Positions 31,585-43,348 are shown, counted from the stretch's first letter. The stretch: 64,000 nt of DNA from Pollenia angustigena (GCA_930367215.1 OV884058.1:170110478-170174477), one strand, 5' to 3'. Made by a program: numbers and translations. Notes: a model not told the origin generated them from the letters alone.

Positions 31585-32345
31585 AAAGGGTGGTTAAATT
31601 TTACGGGCCGATGTTGATTTTGAATAAAACACAAATTATTTAGGAAATATTATGATAATATTAGTATGGTTCAACTATGTATGGAACAAAATATCGGCCA
31701 CGACCTCGGCGGCACAAAACTCATCCGATGGTCCAAATTTTCGATGACGCTGAGGCATAATTTAGGTTCTATGCCGTTATTGTGCCGAATTATCTCATCC
31801 GAATTATCTCTTGAATTGTTGCTGGCTTATCGACGTTCACCTTTTGTTTCAAATAACCCCAAAGAAAGAAGTCAAACGGTGTCAAATTGACATCGCCAAC
31901 ACGTGAGATAACGCGGCTATTGTATTTGTCACGCAAAAGAGCCATTGTTTCGTTAGCTGTGTGGCAAGTGGCACCGTCCTGTTGAAACCATATACCGTCC
32001 ACATCCATATCTTCCAATTTTGGCCATAAAAAGGTCGAACACCATTCACAGTAACTGCCTGACTGGCCCCATTTTTGAAAAACTGCAGCCCGATGATGTC
32101 GCCAACCCATAAGCCGCACCAAACAGCCACTCTTTGTAGGTGCATTGATTTTTCGACCATCACTCTTGGATTATCATTCGTCCAAACGCGGCAATTCTGC
32201 TTATTGACGAATCCACTGAGTTGAAAGTTCGTGTCACGAAGTGCACTATATGCATATTTTCATAATAAGCCTGAATAACTTTAACGCGTTGCTCGATTAT
32301 GTATCTTTTCATGGTTCAAATTGAGTTAGTCTGAAATTGAGAAAT
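31585..32345 (-). mobile_element. Second mariner-type relic
   Basis: One end is GGTGGTTAAATTTTACGGGC (near 31589 on the plus strand), the kind of end expected after a mariner C-terminus. The matching end beyond 32345 was not found. Carries the decayed transposase described separately. Confidence 0.7.
31650..32312 (-). pseudogene. Mariner transposase relic, frameshifted
   Basis: The N-terminus MKRYIIEQRVKVIQAYYEN starts near 32312. After loss of most of the DNA-binding domain, core motifs appear in two frames: VAVWCGLWVGDIIG...VTVNGV (within 31882-32163), then FLWPKLEDMDVDGIWFQQDG with ATCHTANETMALLRDKYNS (within 31790-32122). LTPFDFFLWGYLKQKV gives the third Asp, but about seven residues of the usual NWPPRSCDLTP block are missing. 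The family is close to, but distinct from, the relic at 13178-14797. Confidence 0.85.
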
Positions 32346-32549
32346 GTAAAATGAAATACAGATGTTAAATATGATACTAAGGACCCTCGAGATAGAGCTT
32401 GTGGAGGCTCGGCCATTTTGATAAAAGCCCAAATCAAACACTTCTTAATATTTGATCATTGTGAAGATTATCTGCAAGCAACGACTATTTGTGTTGAAGT
32501 TGTGTTGAAGAGCTAAATCGAAACATAGTAATTTCTTCTTTATACTCTC

Positions 32550-34830
32550 CACCTAGATTTTCCATATTAGAAAGCCAATATTATAAATACTATAAATCAT
32601 TAGGACCCTGTTTCCTGGCCGCTGGCGATTATAACGCTAAACATACCTTCTGTCTGGGGTCACGACTTATAACACCAAAAGATCGAGTTTTGTTTAACAC
32701 AATCTCTAAAATGGGTTTAAATGTTGTCGCAAGCGAACAACCAACATATTGGCCTACTGATCAGCAAAAAATTCCAGATGTTATCGACTTTGGCGTGGTT
32801 AAAAAGATCTCCACAGAAACAATCCATGTTGAAGCTTCCTTAGAATTATCATCCGGCCACACACCTACAATTGTTACTATATCGAACCCAAATAGAATTG
32901 TATCTCCGTCAGGTTACTTAGCGACGTCAGCCACACAAATAAATTGGTTAAAATATAAAAAATTTATCAGTGCCCATTGCACGGAAAATATTCCGCTTAG
33001 TACACCGAAAAATGTGGATCTCTCTATTGTTAACTTTGACAGTTATCGTAAACTAGCTGTTCAACATTCCAGCGTTACACCCAAAAAAATCAAAAATAAT
33101 AAAATAACTGAAAAAAGGAGAGTTCGAACAGATCCCCGCAACTTAAGAATTTATTAAAAGAGTTCACAAAAAGGCTAAGAAAGTTACTGCAGACTCAGAA
33201 AACGGCTTCTCTAGAAAAATATCTTAAGGAACTTGATGCAATTCCACAATCTGACTACTCATTATGGCGTGCAGCTATGAATCTAAAAAGGCCAGTAATA
33301 TCTAAGCCACCATTAAGAAACTTGAATGGTAGTTGGACAAGAAATGATATTGAAAAGGGAAATCTGTTTGTTAGTCACTTGAAAAACGTATTTGCATCAA
33401 ATAAATCTCACAATATTGCGGTCGAGTTACCAGCTGTTCCCCTCAGATTTGAGATAAGAGAAATCAAAAAAGCTATTTGTGACTTAAACACTAAGAAGGC
33501 ACCTGGTATTGATAAGATCAGTAAAAAAAAATGCTTTTGGAGCTACCTCGCATAGCAAAGAAAATTATTCTTTTTATTTTTAATGCTATTTTACGCCTAG
33601 AATACTATCCTCAAAAGTGGAAGGTTTCCTTAGTTACCTGGATACCAAAGTCAGGTAAAGATCATACAAAAGTTGAGTCATATATGCCTATTAGTTTATT
33701 ATCAAACATTTCAGAGCTGTTTGAGAAATTATTAGTTTCAAAAATAACACCGATTTTAAATGAAAATAGATGTATTCCAAACCATCAGTTCGGATTTAGA
33801 AGAAAACACAGCACAATCGAACAGACTCATCGAATAGTAAATGTCATAAGAAAAGGATTGGAAGAAAAAAAATATTGCTCAGCACTCTTCATCGATGTTC
33901 CGCAAGTTTGTGATAAAGTATGTCATGAAGGCTTATTACATAAATTGAAGCAAAATTTACCAGCAAACACACACAAGCTGCTAGTCGGTCGTCAATTTAT
34001 TATTAAAGAAGGAAATTTTTTAAATTCACCTCAGCCCATTGGCACTGGAGTCCCACAAGGCAGCATCCTGGGCCCTCTTTTATAATTAATTTATACTTCG
34101 GACATGCCAACAAGCAACTACACCCAAACTTCAACATTTGCAGACGATACAGCTTTTAAGACAATGGAGGATAATGGTCAATGAGCAAAAATGCGTACAT
34201 ATAACATTCGCCTTGCGCCGGGAATCTTGCCCCCCTATAACAATCAATAATCAAATAATTCCTCAACATTCGCATGTAAAATATCTCGGTATACATCTGG
34301 ATCGGCGATTAACGTGGAAATGCCATATAGAGGCAAAATTAACTCAAATGAAACTAAAAGCCATTCAAATTCATTGGCTTATTTGAAGAAATTCGGTCCT
34401 TAGTCTCTATTGCAAGCTTCTACTTTACAACTCTATCTTAAAGCCTATCTGTTGCTACGGTATTCAACTACGGGGCGCTGCATCAGCCTCTAATATCGAA
34501 AAAAAGGCGCCAAAATAAACTTCTTCGAGTAATCACAGCCGCTCCCTGGTATGTTAAAAACTCAAACATTTATAAGGGTCTCAATGTGCCATCAGTAAAA
34601 ACTATGATTACAAAATATACATTAAAATTTTTAAAAAGGCTTGAACAACACCCAAATCCACTAGCTCCAAATATTTTAAATCATGGCGACCACATTCGCC
34701 TAAGAAGAAGAAGAGACACTGCAGCACTTATCCAATGAGATGAGCGATAAACACCTATATATAGAACCCGTGATGAAGAAAATTTTTGTCTGGCACTGGC
34801 AGGACATAAATAAAGTATTAGGATAAGATT
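32550..34830 (+). pseudogene. Jockey-like LINE pol relic, multiple frameshifts
   Basis: Endonuclease part: LAAGDYNAKHTF, LGSRLITPKDRVLFNTISKM, PTYWPTDQQKIPDVIDFGV (frame through 33157). Linker and RT in three further frames: NLNGSWTRNDIEKGNLFVSH, LNTKKAPGIDKIS (33277-33555), WKVSLVTWIPKSGKD and FGFRRKHSTIEQTHRIVN (33531-34085), GVPQGSILGPLL, a FADDTAF block at about 34137-34160, and KYLGIHLDRRLTWKCHI (34138-34386). Later stretches still resemble RQNKLLRVITAAPWYVKNSN with shifts. The PTYWP...DVIDF endonuclease motif is typical of the Jockey clade. The 5' end is missing. A related 3' fragment lies at 51950-52330. Confidence 0.87.
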
Positions 34831-35156
34831 CAATAAAAAATAATGAGAAACAAAAAATATATAGATATGATGGTGAGTAAATTAGTTGCTACTTTGCTAA
34901 TTGATCAGTTATTGGCGGACGTCGCAATGTATTTATTTTATTCTTTACTACTTCAATTGCTACTTCCGGCTCAATTGTTCCTAATTTTCCTAAAAAATTT
35001 TCATAACCTCTTTGCTTTTCAAATTTTTATTATGGTATATATCACTTTTTATATTCCATAATTATGGCAGAATTTCATATTTCTCAATAAAACCTTCAAT
35101 GAAATTCAAATGAAATTTGTACTGAGTATGTCAGAATTGCTATTACTATTAATATA
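34831..35156. other. No gene; AT-rich spacer
   Basis: The small plus frame 34843-35061 is hydrophobic from T-rich codons and has no recognisable motif. Probably sequence of the composite or host. Confidence 0.45.
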
Positions 35157-36189
35157 GAGCCCTAATAGCAAAAATGATGTAACCAACAACAATTTGCATC
35201 ATCTCTAAAAATCTCATATCTCTGGGAAGTACGGTTACGAAATAAGAGTAAAAGCAATTTCAAACGAAACCCAAGACTTGAAGCAAAAATATTAAAAAAC
35301 AAGTGAGAGTGCTATATTCGGCTGTGCCGAATCTTTGATACCCTCCACCGACAGTTCGAATGTTTTAGGAGTAATATCTGTATGATGTCTATTTATTATT
35401 ATAATCTTTGTAAAAACAGACATCTGCATTAAAATTTGTTGCGGTTCAGACCTATATAAAATTATTGATAGACAATCAGAATCAATTTTATAAAGTTTGA
35501 GTAAAATATCAGTTTAAGATGAACTTAAATGATTTTCAAGAGAACAAATTATATAAAAGCCATGGTAAGCTATGAACCAATCATCCCAAATTCTGCAGAA
35601 CGATTTCTGGTATTAAAAAACATAAATTTCAATACAGCGGTGCAATTAGTTTAAGCGTTTGCAGTAAATTTTAGAAGGCTGCTAAAATGGAATCTAAGGA
35701 AAATTATGGACCGTATATCACAAAATTGCATAACATTTTTTCTGGCCATATGAAGCTAAACTGGAAGAAAGTTTACCGCGTATTTAATTATTTTACCAGA
35801 GTGGGCTTTATATGAGGCCTATGGTAAGTTATGCACCGATCTTCACCAAATTTCACAGTGTCATTTCTAGTTCTATGTATCAAATTTTGTTATGATAGCG
35901 CTATTTTTTACGATTTTAGGCGTACTAAGCTGTTTTCCGGGAGTAAGGTTTGTACACTCACAATATTATTACAGTAACGGACTGTAGTTTATTTAAGAAA
36001 TATTCCGTTCAGTCATTTTTAAATAAATAAACATTTAAAATTCCAAGCAAATTTATTTTTAACTGATTCTAACAGTTATTCAAAAAACTAAGTGCATATT
36101 AATACGGATTTTCAGTTGCAGTTAATTTTGTTCGTTGATTGAGTTTAATTCTTCTTTATGTTAAATTAAATAAAAATGTAATTTAAAGC

Positions 36190-36420
36190 AACGAAAAGTT
36201 CATTTAATTTTTACTATCAAAAATTCAACCGCGAATTCCGTAAAAACAAATCAATATTCAGTTATCTTATACAATTTAATTGTCAAAAAATTAACAACAT
36301 ATTCCGTAAAAACAAATAAATATGCAGTTATTTCATAAAATTTTACTGTCAAAAATTCAACACCATATTCAGTAAAAACAATTAAATATTCAATTAATTT
36401 ATATAATTTTACTACCAAAA
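36190..36420 (-). repeat. Tandem ~65-bp array (left arm)
   Basis: About four degenerate units containing TTCCGTAAAAACAAAT.AAT, TCAGTTAT and TTTTACTGTCAAAAATTCAA, inverse of the right-arm array at 36757-36950. Confidence 0.8.
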
Positions 36421-36756
36421 ATTAATTTTTACTTATCTATAAAAAATGAATTGCTTGTTTTGTGTAAGCAATTCCCATTTTCTATTTGTTACAATAATTT
36501 AGTTAAATACATCAAATTTTAAAAGTAAAATAATTGCGAAGCCATATCGGTCATGCTGCTGGTGTCTTATAATTGAGAGTTCTTCTGTAAACAACGTGGT
36601 CAGTACAACAAAAGTAAAACAAACTTGTGTATCAGGGTAAGTAAATAAAAATATTCTCCCTCTCTCGCTTATAAGAAAAACAAGCGGACAGGTGTCTGTC
36701 TGGTATTTTTTAGAAATTCGGCTCTTTTGTGGAGTAAACGAAAATTTAATCAAATA

Positions 36757-36950
36757 ACTGAATATTTTATTGTTTTTACTGAATATGGGGTCAATTTTTT
36801 GACAGTAAAATTTTATAAAATAACTGAATATTTTATTGTTTTTACTGAATATGGTGTTGAATTTTTGACAGTAAAATTTTACAAAATAACTGAATATTTA
36901 TTTGATTTTACGGAATACGGTGTTGAATTTTTGACAGTAAAAATTAAATG
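36757..36950 (+). repeat. Tandem ~65-bp array (right arm)
   Basis: Three units of AAATAACTGAATATTT.ATT, TTTACTGAATATGG, GTTGAATTTTTGACAGTAAA. Translation gives a repeating ITEY.IVFTEYGVEFLTVK pattern, which reflects the DNA repeat rather than a protein gene. Confidence 0.88.
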
Positions 36951-37977
36951 AACTTTTTGTTAAAGATAAATGAAAAATAGGTAGACCGGTTTTTAATTGA
37001 ACTTTCATTTATTTTATATTACAATTTCAGTTAATTTTACGTACAGAATATTGTGAGTGTATGGGGTCTAGGGTAAATTATGAACTGATCTTCACGAAAT
37101 TTCACAGTCTTATTTCTAGTCCTGTAAAACTTATATGTTCCAAATTTTGTTATGATAGCATTATTTTTTACGTATTTAGGTTTACTAAGCTGTTTTCCGG
37201 GAGTAAGGTTTATATGGGGCCTATGGTAAATGATGGACCGTTCTTCACAAAATTTTAAAGTCTTATTTCTCGTTCAATAAAACTGTGATGTACCAAATTT
37301 TGTTATGATAGCATTCTTTTTTACGTTTTTAGGCGTACTAAGCTGTTTTCCGGGAGTAAGGTTTATATGGGGCCTATGGTAAATTATGGACCGATGTTCA
37401 TGAAATTTCACAGTCTTATTTTTAGTTCTAAAAAATTTTGATGTACCAAATTTTGTTATAATAGCAAAATTTTTTACGGATTTAGGCGTACTAAACTGTT
37501 TTCTGGAAGTAGGTTTTATATGGGGCCTATGGTAAATTATAGACCGATCTTCGCGAAACTTAATAGTTTCATTTCTAGTCCTATTTGACTGTAACGTGCC
37601 AAAATTTGTTATGATAGCATTGTTAGTTAGGGTTTTAGGCTTACTATACTGTTTTCCGGGAGTAGGGCTTATATGGGGCCTAGGGTAAATCATGGACGGA
37701 TCTTCAAGAAATTTTACAGCGTGATTTCCAGTTAAATAAAACGAACTGTTGCGAAATCTTATATCATTCTGTGCATTTTTCCACCATTTATGTTAGTTTT
37801 TGTAGCAAAATTATCAATTTTTTTTAGGTGGTGGTTCCACATTTTGATTCATAGCTCAGATCCTATTGAGCCGATTTTGCTGGATTTCAATCCCAAACTG
37901 CTTAGGATAACTACAAGCAATTTGACACCAAGTTTGTTTATTTCTTTTGAGTTTTTCGAAAGTGAGCGTGTTTTCAA

Positions 37978-38014
37978 CAGACGGACAGACGGACAGACGG
38001 ACAGACAGACGGAC
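37978..38014. repeat. (ACGG/ACAG)n microsatellite in HpA
   Basis: ACAGACGGACAGACGGACAG followed by ACAGACGGACATGG. The same tract appears inverted at 46777-46800 and 58645-58675 in the other HpA copies, so it is an intrinsic part of the element. Confidence 0.9.
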
Positions 38015-38590
38015 ATGGCTAAATCGACTTAAAATTACTCAAGGACCCAGAATATATATACTTTATAGGGTCTGAGATGAATAATAAAAAAGTTTCACAC
38101 GGAATGACAAACTTAATAAACCCTCTTCACAACTAATTGTGGTGGAGGGTATGAAAACCTTCTCCTGTAAAATTTTATTTTTGTTGGTTACATCATTTTT
38201 GCTATTAGGGCTCGATATAATGGCATACATAAAAATCAAAAATTTTTAATTTTTAACACATCAAACTGACATTCACGAATTGTTCGCTCATACACGAGTA
38301 TGATGACATGCCATTCTCACATACCAAGTATGAACTTCTAATAGGCGCTGTAGGTATATAGTAGTTAGTTTAAGTAGATAAAAACAGTATTGATGTTGGA
38401 TGCACCAATATAATAAAAAATTGTTAAGGTTCAAAAAAGTTGAGCAGGTAAGCTTGTATTGAAACCAAAAATTGGTTATTTTTGTGTTGAAAAAAAGTAA
38501 CCAAAATGGAAAAAAGTAGACAAGTACACATTGTAAAAAAAATAACCAATTTAGGTTAAAAGTTAGTTAAACGGCAACGCTGCTTGCAGC

Positions 38591-39480
38591 ACGAGCAAAG
38601 CCATCTAAAGGGGCTTTAGTTTTTGAGAATTGCGCCCCATAAAGATGCAGTTTACCATGACGTTTATAATTGTTTATTTATTTTAATGTACATACGAATG
38701 TTTACATCGTATGTATAAACATTTCAGATTGTTGTTGTAGCACGAATTTGTTAGATTTCTATGGAATTGCATTAGAGCGTTAGATAAGTCTTAAAAAAGA
38801 TTCGAAAAAAAGATATTTGTTGAGTGTCACTTTGATTATTTTTTTTCTTTCTTCATTTTATAATTTTTTTTATATATATTTTATAAAATTTTTGTTGATA
38901 ACAATAGAACTATTATATTTTTGTCATCAAGCGGATAACATTTTGTAAACACATGAGCAATTGTTGCATTTCAAAAGAAATTAAAGCACGCGCTTTTTCT
39001 TTTATTTATGGGAAATGATGTCTTCATTTTTAGGAAAAAGAGAAACAATTTATATTCTCTTAAGAAAAACAATTAGATCTAACTAAAAACCAACAAACAG
39101 ATGTTTAATGATTCAATCACCAGTCTCAATAGATAGAATCAACCCTTTTTACAAACGGAACTCGTGTTAGATTTTTTATGTTTTTTTATTTTGATGATGA
39201 TGTTGTCATCTGCAATATATTATATAGATCGATAAATTAAATAAATACACAATTCGAAAATTTAAATGAACTTTCCTAATTACTTATTGCAGATTGCACA
39301 ATGTGAGAGAACTTAAGCAGCAATTTCAAATGGCCATGTGAAATATCCTGGCAATGTACTCAAGTTTTATATAAATATATCGCAATAGAATTTTGGAAAT
39401 TTAAAATGAAAAACAAACTACAATTTTTGCAAAACTTCTTTGAAGACAGCAAACTTTTCAAATTTTTTTTTTAAGTTGCA
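38591..39480. other. No gene; flank of the composite
   Basis: Unremarkable AT-rich sequence with no inverted ends or frames of note. Contains repeats of ATGTACATACGAATGTTTAC-like words near 38690. Confidence 0.45.
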
Positions 39481-39738
39481 AATTAATTAATATTGTGGTT
39501 ATTTTGTTGAACTATTTATGGTTTTTAATCCAAATTTTTAATATTTTTAATAAGGTTTAAGTTCATCAAATTTAATTTTCATTAAATTATTTTTATGAAG
39601 AAAGGAATTATACAACATGAAAATTAATTAAAATTGTTATTGATAATCTTTCATTCTTGACCGTGGCCGTGGCTCGAACCCTGGCCGGCAGGTTACCATG
39701 ACATGTTTCGATCGCAACCACTCGATCTCTTTTGATGA
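39480..39738 (-). repeat. SINE copy, minus strand, body truncated
   Basis: The reverse complement carries the tRNA-type B box GGTTCGAGCC (39671-39680), an A-box-like GAGATCGAGTGGTTGCGATC partner just inside, and then the tail CAAGAATGAAAGATTATC, AATAACAATTTTAATTAATT shared with the copies at 41234 and 57780. The tail continues into TTAAAAACCATAAATAGTTC-type sequence. The part upstream of the A box is missing. Confidence 0.72.
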
Positions 39739-40028
39739 ACTTAACCCTAATTAAAAATATTAAAAATTTGGATTAAAAACCTTAAATAGTTCAACAAAAT
39801 AACCACAATATAAATTATTGTTAAAGCTGAGGCACGAGCTCTATGTCTTCATTTGTCCTTCAAGTTGTGCTGAAAAAGGGCAACAGAAAAAAGAAAGACA
39901 AAAATGAAAAACAAAAAATGTACTTTAGACTTCAAGAAGAATTCTTGACAAGAAGTACGAGAAAACAGAAGTAAGGAAAAAACATGCAAAATCAATTAAA
40001 ATGGATAATCATTCAGAAAAGCTAATTT
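39727..40028 (+). repeat. First copy of a ~300-bp direct duplication
   Basis: Shares with 40940-41242 the run GAACTTAA.CCTAATTAAAA, TTCAACAAAATAACCACAAT, AAGGCACGAGCTCTATG, TTGTCCTTCAAGTTGTGCTG and GAAGTAAGGAAAAAACA. Differences are scattered point changes and a few indels. Confidence 0.85.
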
Positions 40029-40939
40029 TTAAAAAGTTTCTTAAAAAAATGAAGTTGTGTAATTTTTTGTAAAAATTTATATAAAATAGAGAAATTTTCT
40101 TAATTAATAGTAAAATATAAAATAATTTTGATGAAAATATTAAAATGTTATTAAGTCTCCAATGACCAATTTCACCAATTGTACTTAAATATGAATTCAT
40201 ATTAAAATATAGTTGGGGTATTCACAAGGTTGTGTATAAAAATATTTACAAGAAATATATATGACTGCTGTGGGCAACCGCTTATAATTAAGTTTTCTAT
40301 TGTTATGAACAGGGAAACCAGAAATATGCTCTAATAAATGCGTTTTATGCGCATTAAATATGAAGAAAAAATTCGAAAATATACCCTCAAAATTGTTAAA
40401 AATATGCCCCAAAAAAATCAAAAATTGCTCATTTAAAAACAAAATATTCATCAATTCCATTAAAAAAAAAAAACAATACTTAAGTTATAATCTGTGAAGC
40501 CTAAACACCATAGTATTTACAGACCAATTCGAAAAGAGCTTAATCTGCTGTTACATATTTTTTGGGCGAATTTAACCTAAATGCCAACATAATTAGATGG
40601 CTTACGTACACAAATTGTCTAATTTTTTATGGGGAATATATTCAATTAAAGACCGATTCTCACCATTTACATAGACTTCGTCCTTGTTACAATTAAAATG
40701 TGTTTACCAAATTTGATAAAATAATGTACAAAATTGCAACTTGCGCACAAGTTTAACATGGGCAGACAACCAGCCAGACGGACGGAAGGGAATCGTTAAA
40801 TGACTTTAAAAGTCCCTCAGTCGATCGGTGTACTTAAAGATTGGTTCAGATTTCTATGTATTGCACACATCGCCAAAAACATAAGTTTATAATTGTGGTT
40901 TTCTTCATTTTTGCTTTTATGTAAAATATTAAAAAATGA

Positions 40940-41242
40940 AAATTAAATTTCATGAACTTAAGCCTAATTAAAAATATTAAAAATTTGGATTAAAAACCAT
41001 AAATAGTTCAACAAAATAACCACAATACTAATTATTGTTAAAGCTAAGGCACGAGCTCTATGTGTACATTTGTCCTTCAAGTTGTGCTGAAAAAGGTCAA
41101 CAGAAAAGAGAAAGACAAAATTAAAAAACAAAAAATGTACTTGGACTTCAAGAAAAATTCTTGACAAAAGTACGAAAAAACAGAAGTAAGGAAAAAACAC
41201 GTAAAATCAATTAAAATTGATAATCATTCAGGAAAGCAAATT
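40940..41242 (+). repeat. Second copy of the ~300-bp direct duplication
   Basis: Partner of 39727-40028; a third partial copy (tail only) lies at 41510-41605. The boundary coincides with the SINE tail AATTAAATTTCATGAACTTA, so SINE-associated duplication or unequal exchange is plausible. Confidence 0.85.
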
Positions 41243-41605
41243 TCGATCTACCAAATGTTTAAATACAATTTGGTTTAAGGATTGATGTTTGACTATTGAC
41301 GTCAGCAGTCGTCGATGGCTGCGAGTGTAAGACGGCAAATCCATCTGAGGAGATCGAGTGGTTGCGATCGAAACATGTCATGGTAATCTGCCGGCCAGGG
41401 TTCGAGCCCGAGCCACGTCAAGAATGAAAGATTATCAATAACAATTTTAATTAATTTTCATGTTGTAAAATTCCTTTCTTCATAAAAATAATTTAATGAA
41501 AATTAAATTTCATGAACTTAAGCCTAATTAAAAATATTAAAAATTTGGATTAAAAACCCTAAATAGTTCAACAAAATAACCACAATACTAATTATTAAAA
41601 TATTA
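41234..41605 (+). repeat. tRNA-derived SINE, plus strand
   Basis: A-box-like GATCGAGTGGTT at 41352-41363 and B box GGTTCGAGCC at 41399-41408, about 46 bp apart, fit an internal RNA polymerase III promoter. Upstream leader GACGTCAGCAGTCGTCGATG; downstream body CAAGAATGAAAGATTATCAA, then AATTAATTTTCATGTTGTAA. The tail ends in TTCAACAAAATAACCACAAT. The head resembles a tRNA only in the boxes. Copies at 57780-58100 and 39480-39738 support a family. Confidence 0.75.
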
Positions 41606-42244
41606 AAGTTTAAAATAACATTATTTTTAATGACAACCTGCTTTGTCTTCATTTTAGAGTAAAAATTAAATGTGGATGGAGAAATTAAAGCAACACTTTG
41701 GGTATACAGATAGATATTTAAAAAAAAAATGCTGCAAAAAGGCTCTTTTAACTAAAAATATGCCAAAATATGCACTAACAAATCGATGCCAAAATTCATA
41801 AAAAGCTCTAAAACGGATAAATTATTGTTTCTGCCCTCATTGGTCGCACAAGGAAAAACATACAATTGCATATTTGTGGTAATGAAGAATTAATGAACAC
41901 AGCATTAACATTTGTATTTTGTTTAAAACCCAACAATATTTTTTAACAATTGTAAAATATTATTTAGGACATTATGACGATAGGACTTGATAGCACACCT
42001 TGTAAATCCCCTAAGAGTTTCATATATTTTTATTTGACATGAAAAACGAATTTTTCATGAAAAATTAAAAATCGAAAAATTGATATTAAAATAAATTGGT
42101 AAAATCGGCCATAAGAGATAAAATTTGCTAAAGTTATTGCTAGATTGTGAAATTTCGTTAACATTCCATAAGATAGGGAATGATGGTCCGAAAACACAAT
42201 AATACTGATGCATTTTTATATGTTCTTGAATTGACAATGATGAC

Positions 42245-43348
42245 CAGGGAAACCAGAAATATGCTCTAAAAAACACGTTTTATGCGCATTAAATATACAG
42301 TAAAAACTGGAAAATATGCCCTGAAAAATTTTAAAAATATGCCCTAAAAATTAAAAATTTCTCATTTGAAGACACATGCCTGTATTTATAAAAATTTTTT
42401 CAATTTCATAAAGGTTTACAAAACAAATTTTGTATTAAAATTTGGCTAAACAAAAGTTTAAATTTAATAATCGTTTATAAATACGGGGGACAATATTCAA
42501 CAATTTAATAACAAAATTTAAAAAAGAACCTAAAAAAGGTTAAAATTCATATAAGAGAAGTTTGCGCCGAATATTATCTAGATATTAACATCCATATGGG
42601 TTTTTGTCTTAAAGGGATTTTAGGTACGGTCGCTAAATTGTTAAGATTTAAAAGGAATTTAAAGCTAGTTAAGGATGGGAACTTTGAGCAAATGTGAACC
42701 GATTCGAAAATAATTTAATTTGAAGTAAAATATTTTTGGCACGAATTTAATTTAAATACCATCGTAATTAGATAGCTTGCGAACACAAAGATTCTAATTT
42801 GGATGTGAAATTATAGAACGATTCTCACCATTTGCATAGACTTCGTCTTTATTTGATGAAATTATCTACAAAATTGGAACTTGTACTCTGCACACAAGGC
42901 TAACATGGACAGACAACCAGCCAGGCGGATGGATAGACATCGTTAGATCACTTTAAAAAGTGATTCTGAGTCGATCGGAATACTAAAAGATTGGTCTAGA
43001 TACAAATCACATAACATTTATCCTTAATGACAACCTGCTTTGTCTTACAATTTTAGAGTAAAAATTAAATGTAGATGTCGAAATTAAAGTAACAGATTTT
43101 CGAAAAATTGCAGGCATTTAAAAAAAATTGAATTTGTATCAAAATATGCATTAAAAAGGCAAATTATGCGCTATAAACCTAAAAAATGCTGCAAAAAGGC
43201 TAATGGTAAACGGTAAAATATGCAAAAATATGCACTAACAAATCGATGCCAATATTCATAAAAAGCTCTAAAACAGATAAATATATTGTTTCTGCCTCCT
43301 TTAGTCGCACAAGGAAAAACATGTAATTGCATATTTCTGGTTTCCCTG
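42245..43348. mobile_element. Non-autonomous hAT element with perfect 8-bp TSD
   Basis: Ends CAGGGAAACCAGAAATATGC and its inverse GCATATTTCTGGTTTCCCTG: a perfect 20-bp TIR. Flanks ATGATGAC (42237-42244) and ATGATGAC (43349-43356). AAATATGC words recur inside both ends in one orientation. The interior includes HpB-type sequence (ACATGGACAGACAACCAGCC near 42903). No transposase frame. Confidence 0.95.

Larger units (their letters stand above)
35955..37059. mobile_element. CACTCACAATATT MITE with facing tandem arrays, TA target
   Basis: Left CACTCACAATATT and right AATATTGTGAGTG, flanked by TA (35953-35954 and 37060-37061); removal restores a TATGGGGCC module of the host HpA repeat. About 65-bp units (TGAATATTTTATTGTTTTTA, CTGAATATGG.GTTGAATTTT, TGACAGTAAAATTTTA) form three copies at 36757-36950 and about four inverted copies at 36190-36420, so the two arrays face each other. 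Confidence 0.88.
35300..38151 (-). repeat. Large HpA repeat copy with tandem 153-bp modules
   Basis: Left end (preceded by an A run) CAAGTGAGAGTGCTATATTC with hairpin TTCGGCTGTGCCGAA. Right end hairpin TAAACCCTCTTC.CAACTAATTGTG.GGAGGGTA (38118-38151). About five tandem units of roughly 153 bp (37060 to 37720), each with GGGCCTATGGTAAATTATGG, CGAAATTTCACAGT, TTTTGTTATGATAGCA and CTGTTTTCCGGGAGTA. An (ACGG/ACAG)n microsatellite lies at 37978-38014. A TA-flanked MITE (35955-37059) interrupts it. Frames at 37061-37258 and 37274-37693 are translations of the modules, not genes. Confidence 0.8.
35157..38213. mobile_element. MITE with perfect 33-bp TIR, filled by nested insertions
   Basis: 35157-35189 (GAGCCCTAATAGCAAAAATG then ATGTAACCAACAA) is an exact inverse of 38181-38213. 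Without the nested HpA copy it would be about 200 bp. Flanks share ATATA (TTAATATA before; GATATAAT after), so the target duplication is uncertain. Confidence 0.82.
28253..38582. mobile_element. Composite bounded by hAT-type ends, ~10.3 kb
   Basis: Left end CAGCGTTGCC (28253) and right end GGCAACGCTG (to 38582) are exact inverses. Flanking 8-mers TTTGTAGC (28245-28252) and CTTGCAGC (38583-38590) match at 6 of 8. The word AAGTAACYAAAA appears inside both ends in the same orientation (28300-28330; 38506-38517). AATGTGTACATGTC on the left is matched by an inverted CAATGTGTACTTGTC on the right. The long interior consists of nested elements and relics described separately, so the original element was probably short. 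Confidence 0.62.
40309..41885. mobile_element. Decayed hAT copy of the 42245 family with insertions
   Basis: Left CAGGGAAACCAGAAATATGC (40309 on) is identical to the left end at 42245. The right part (41700-41872) has the AAATATGC words, CACTAACAAATCGATGCC and TCGCACAAGGAAAAACATAC, but the final CCCTG end is replaced by GTGGTAATGAAG. HpB sequence (about 40550-40900), the duplicated 300-bp block and a SINE lie between. Limits on the right are approximate. Confidence 0.6.

Noticed and set aside
36727..36951. 74-codon ORF with repeating ITEYFIVFTEYGVEFLTVK-like pattern
   Set aside because: It is the translation of the 65-bp DNA tandem repeat inside a MITE.
37274..37693. 139-codon minus ORF with repeated PRPHI.PTPGKQ pattern, similar frames at 58907-59197
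   Set aside because: Translation of the 153-bp HpA modules; no start context or independent conservation.
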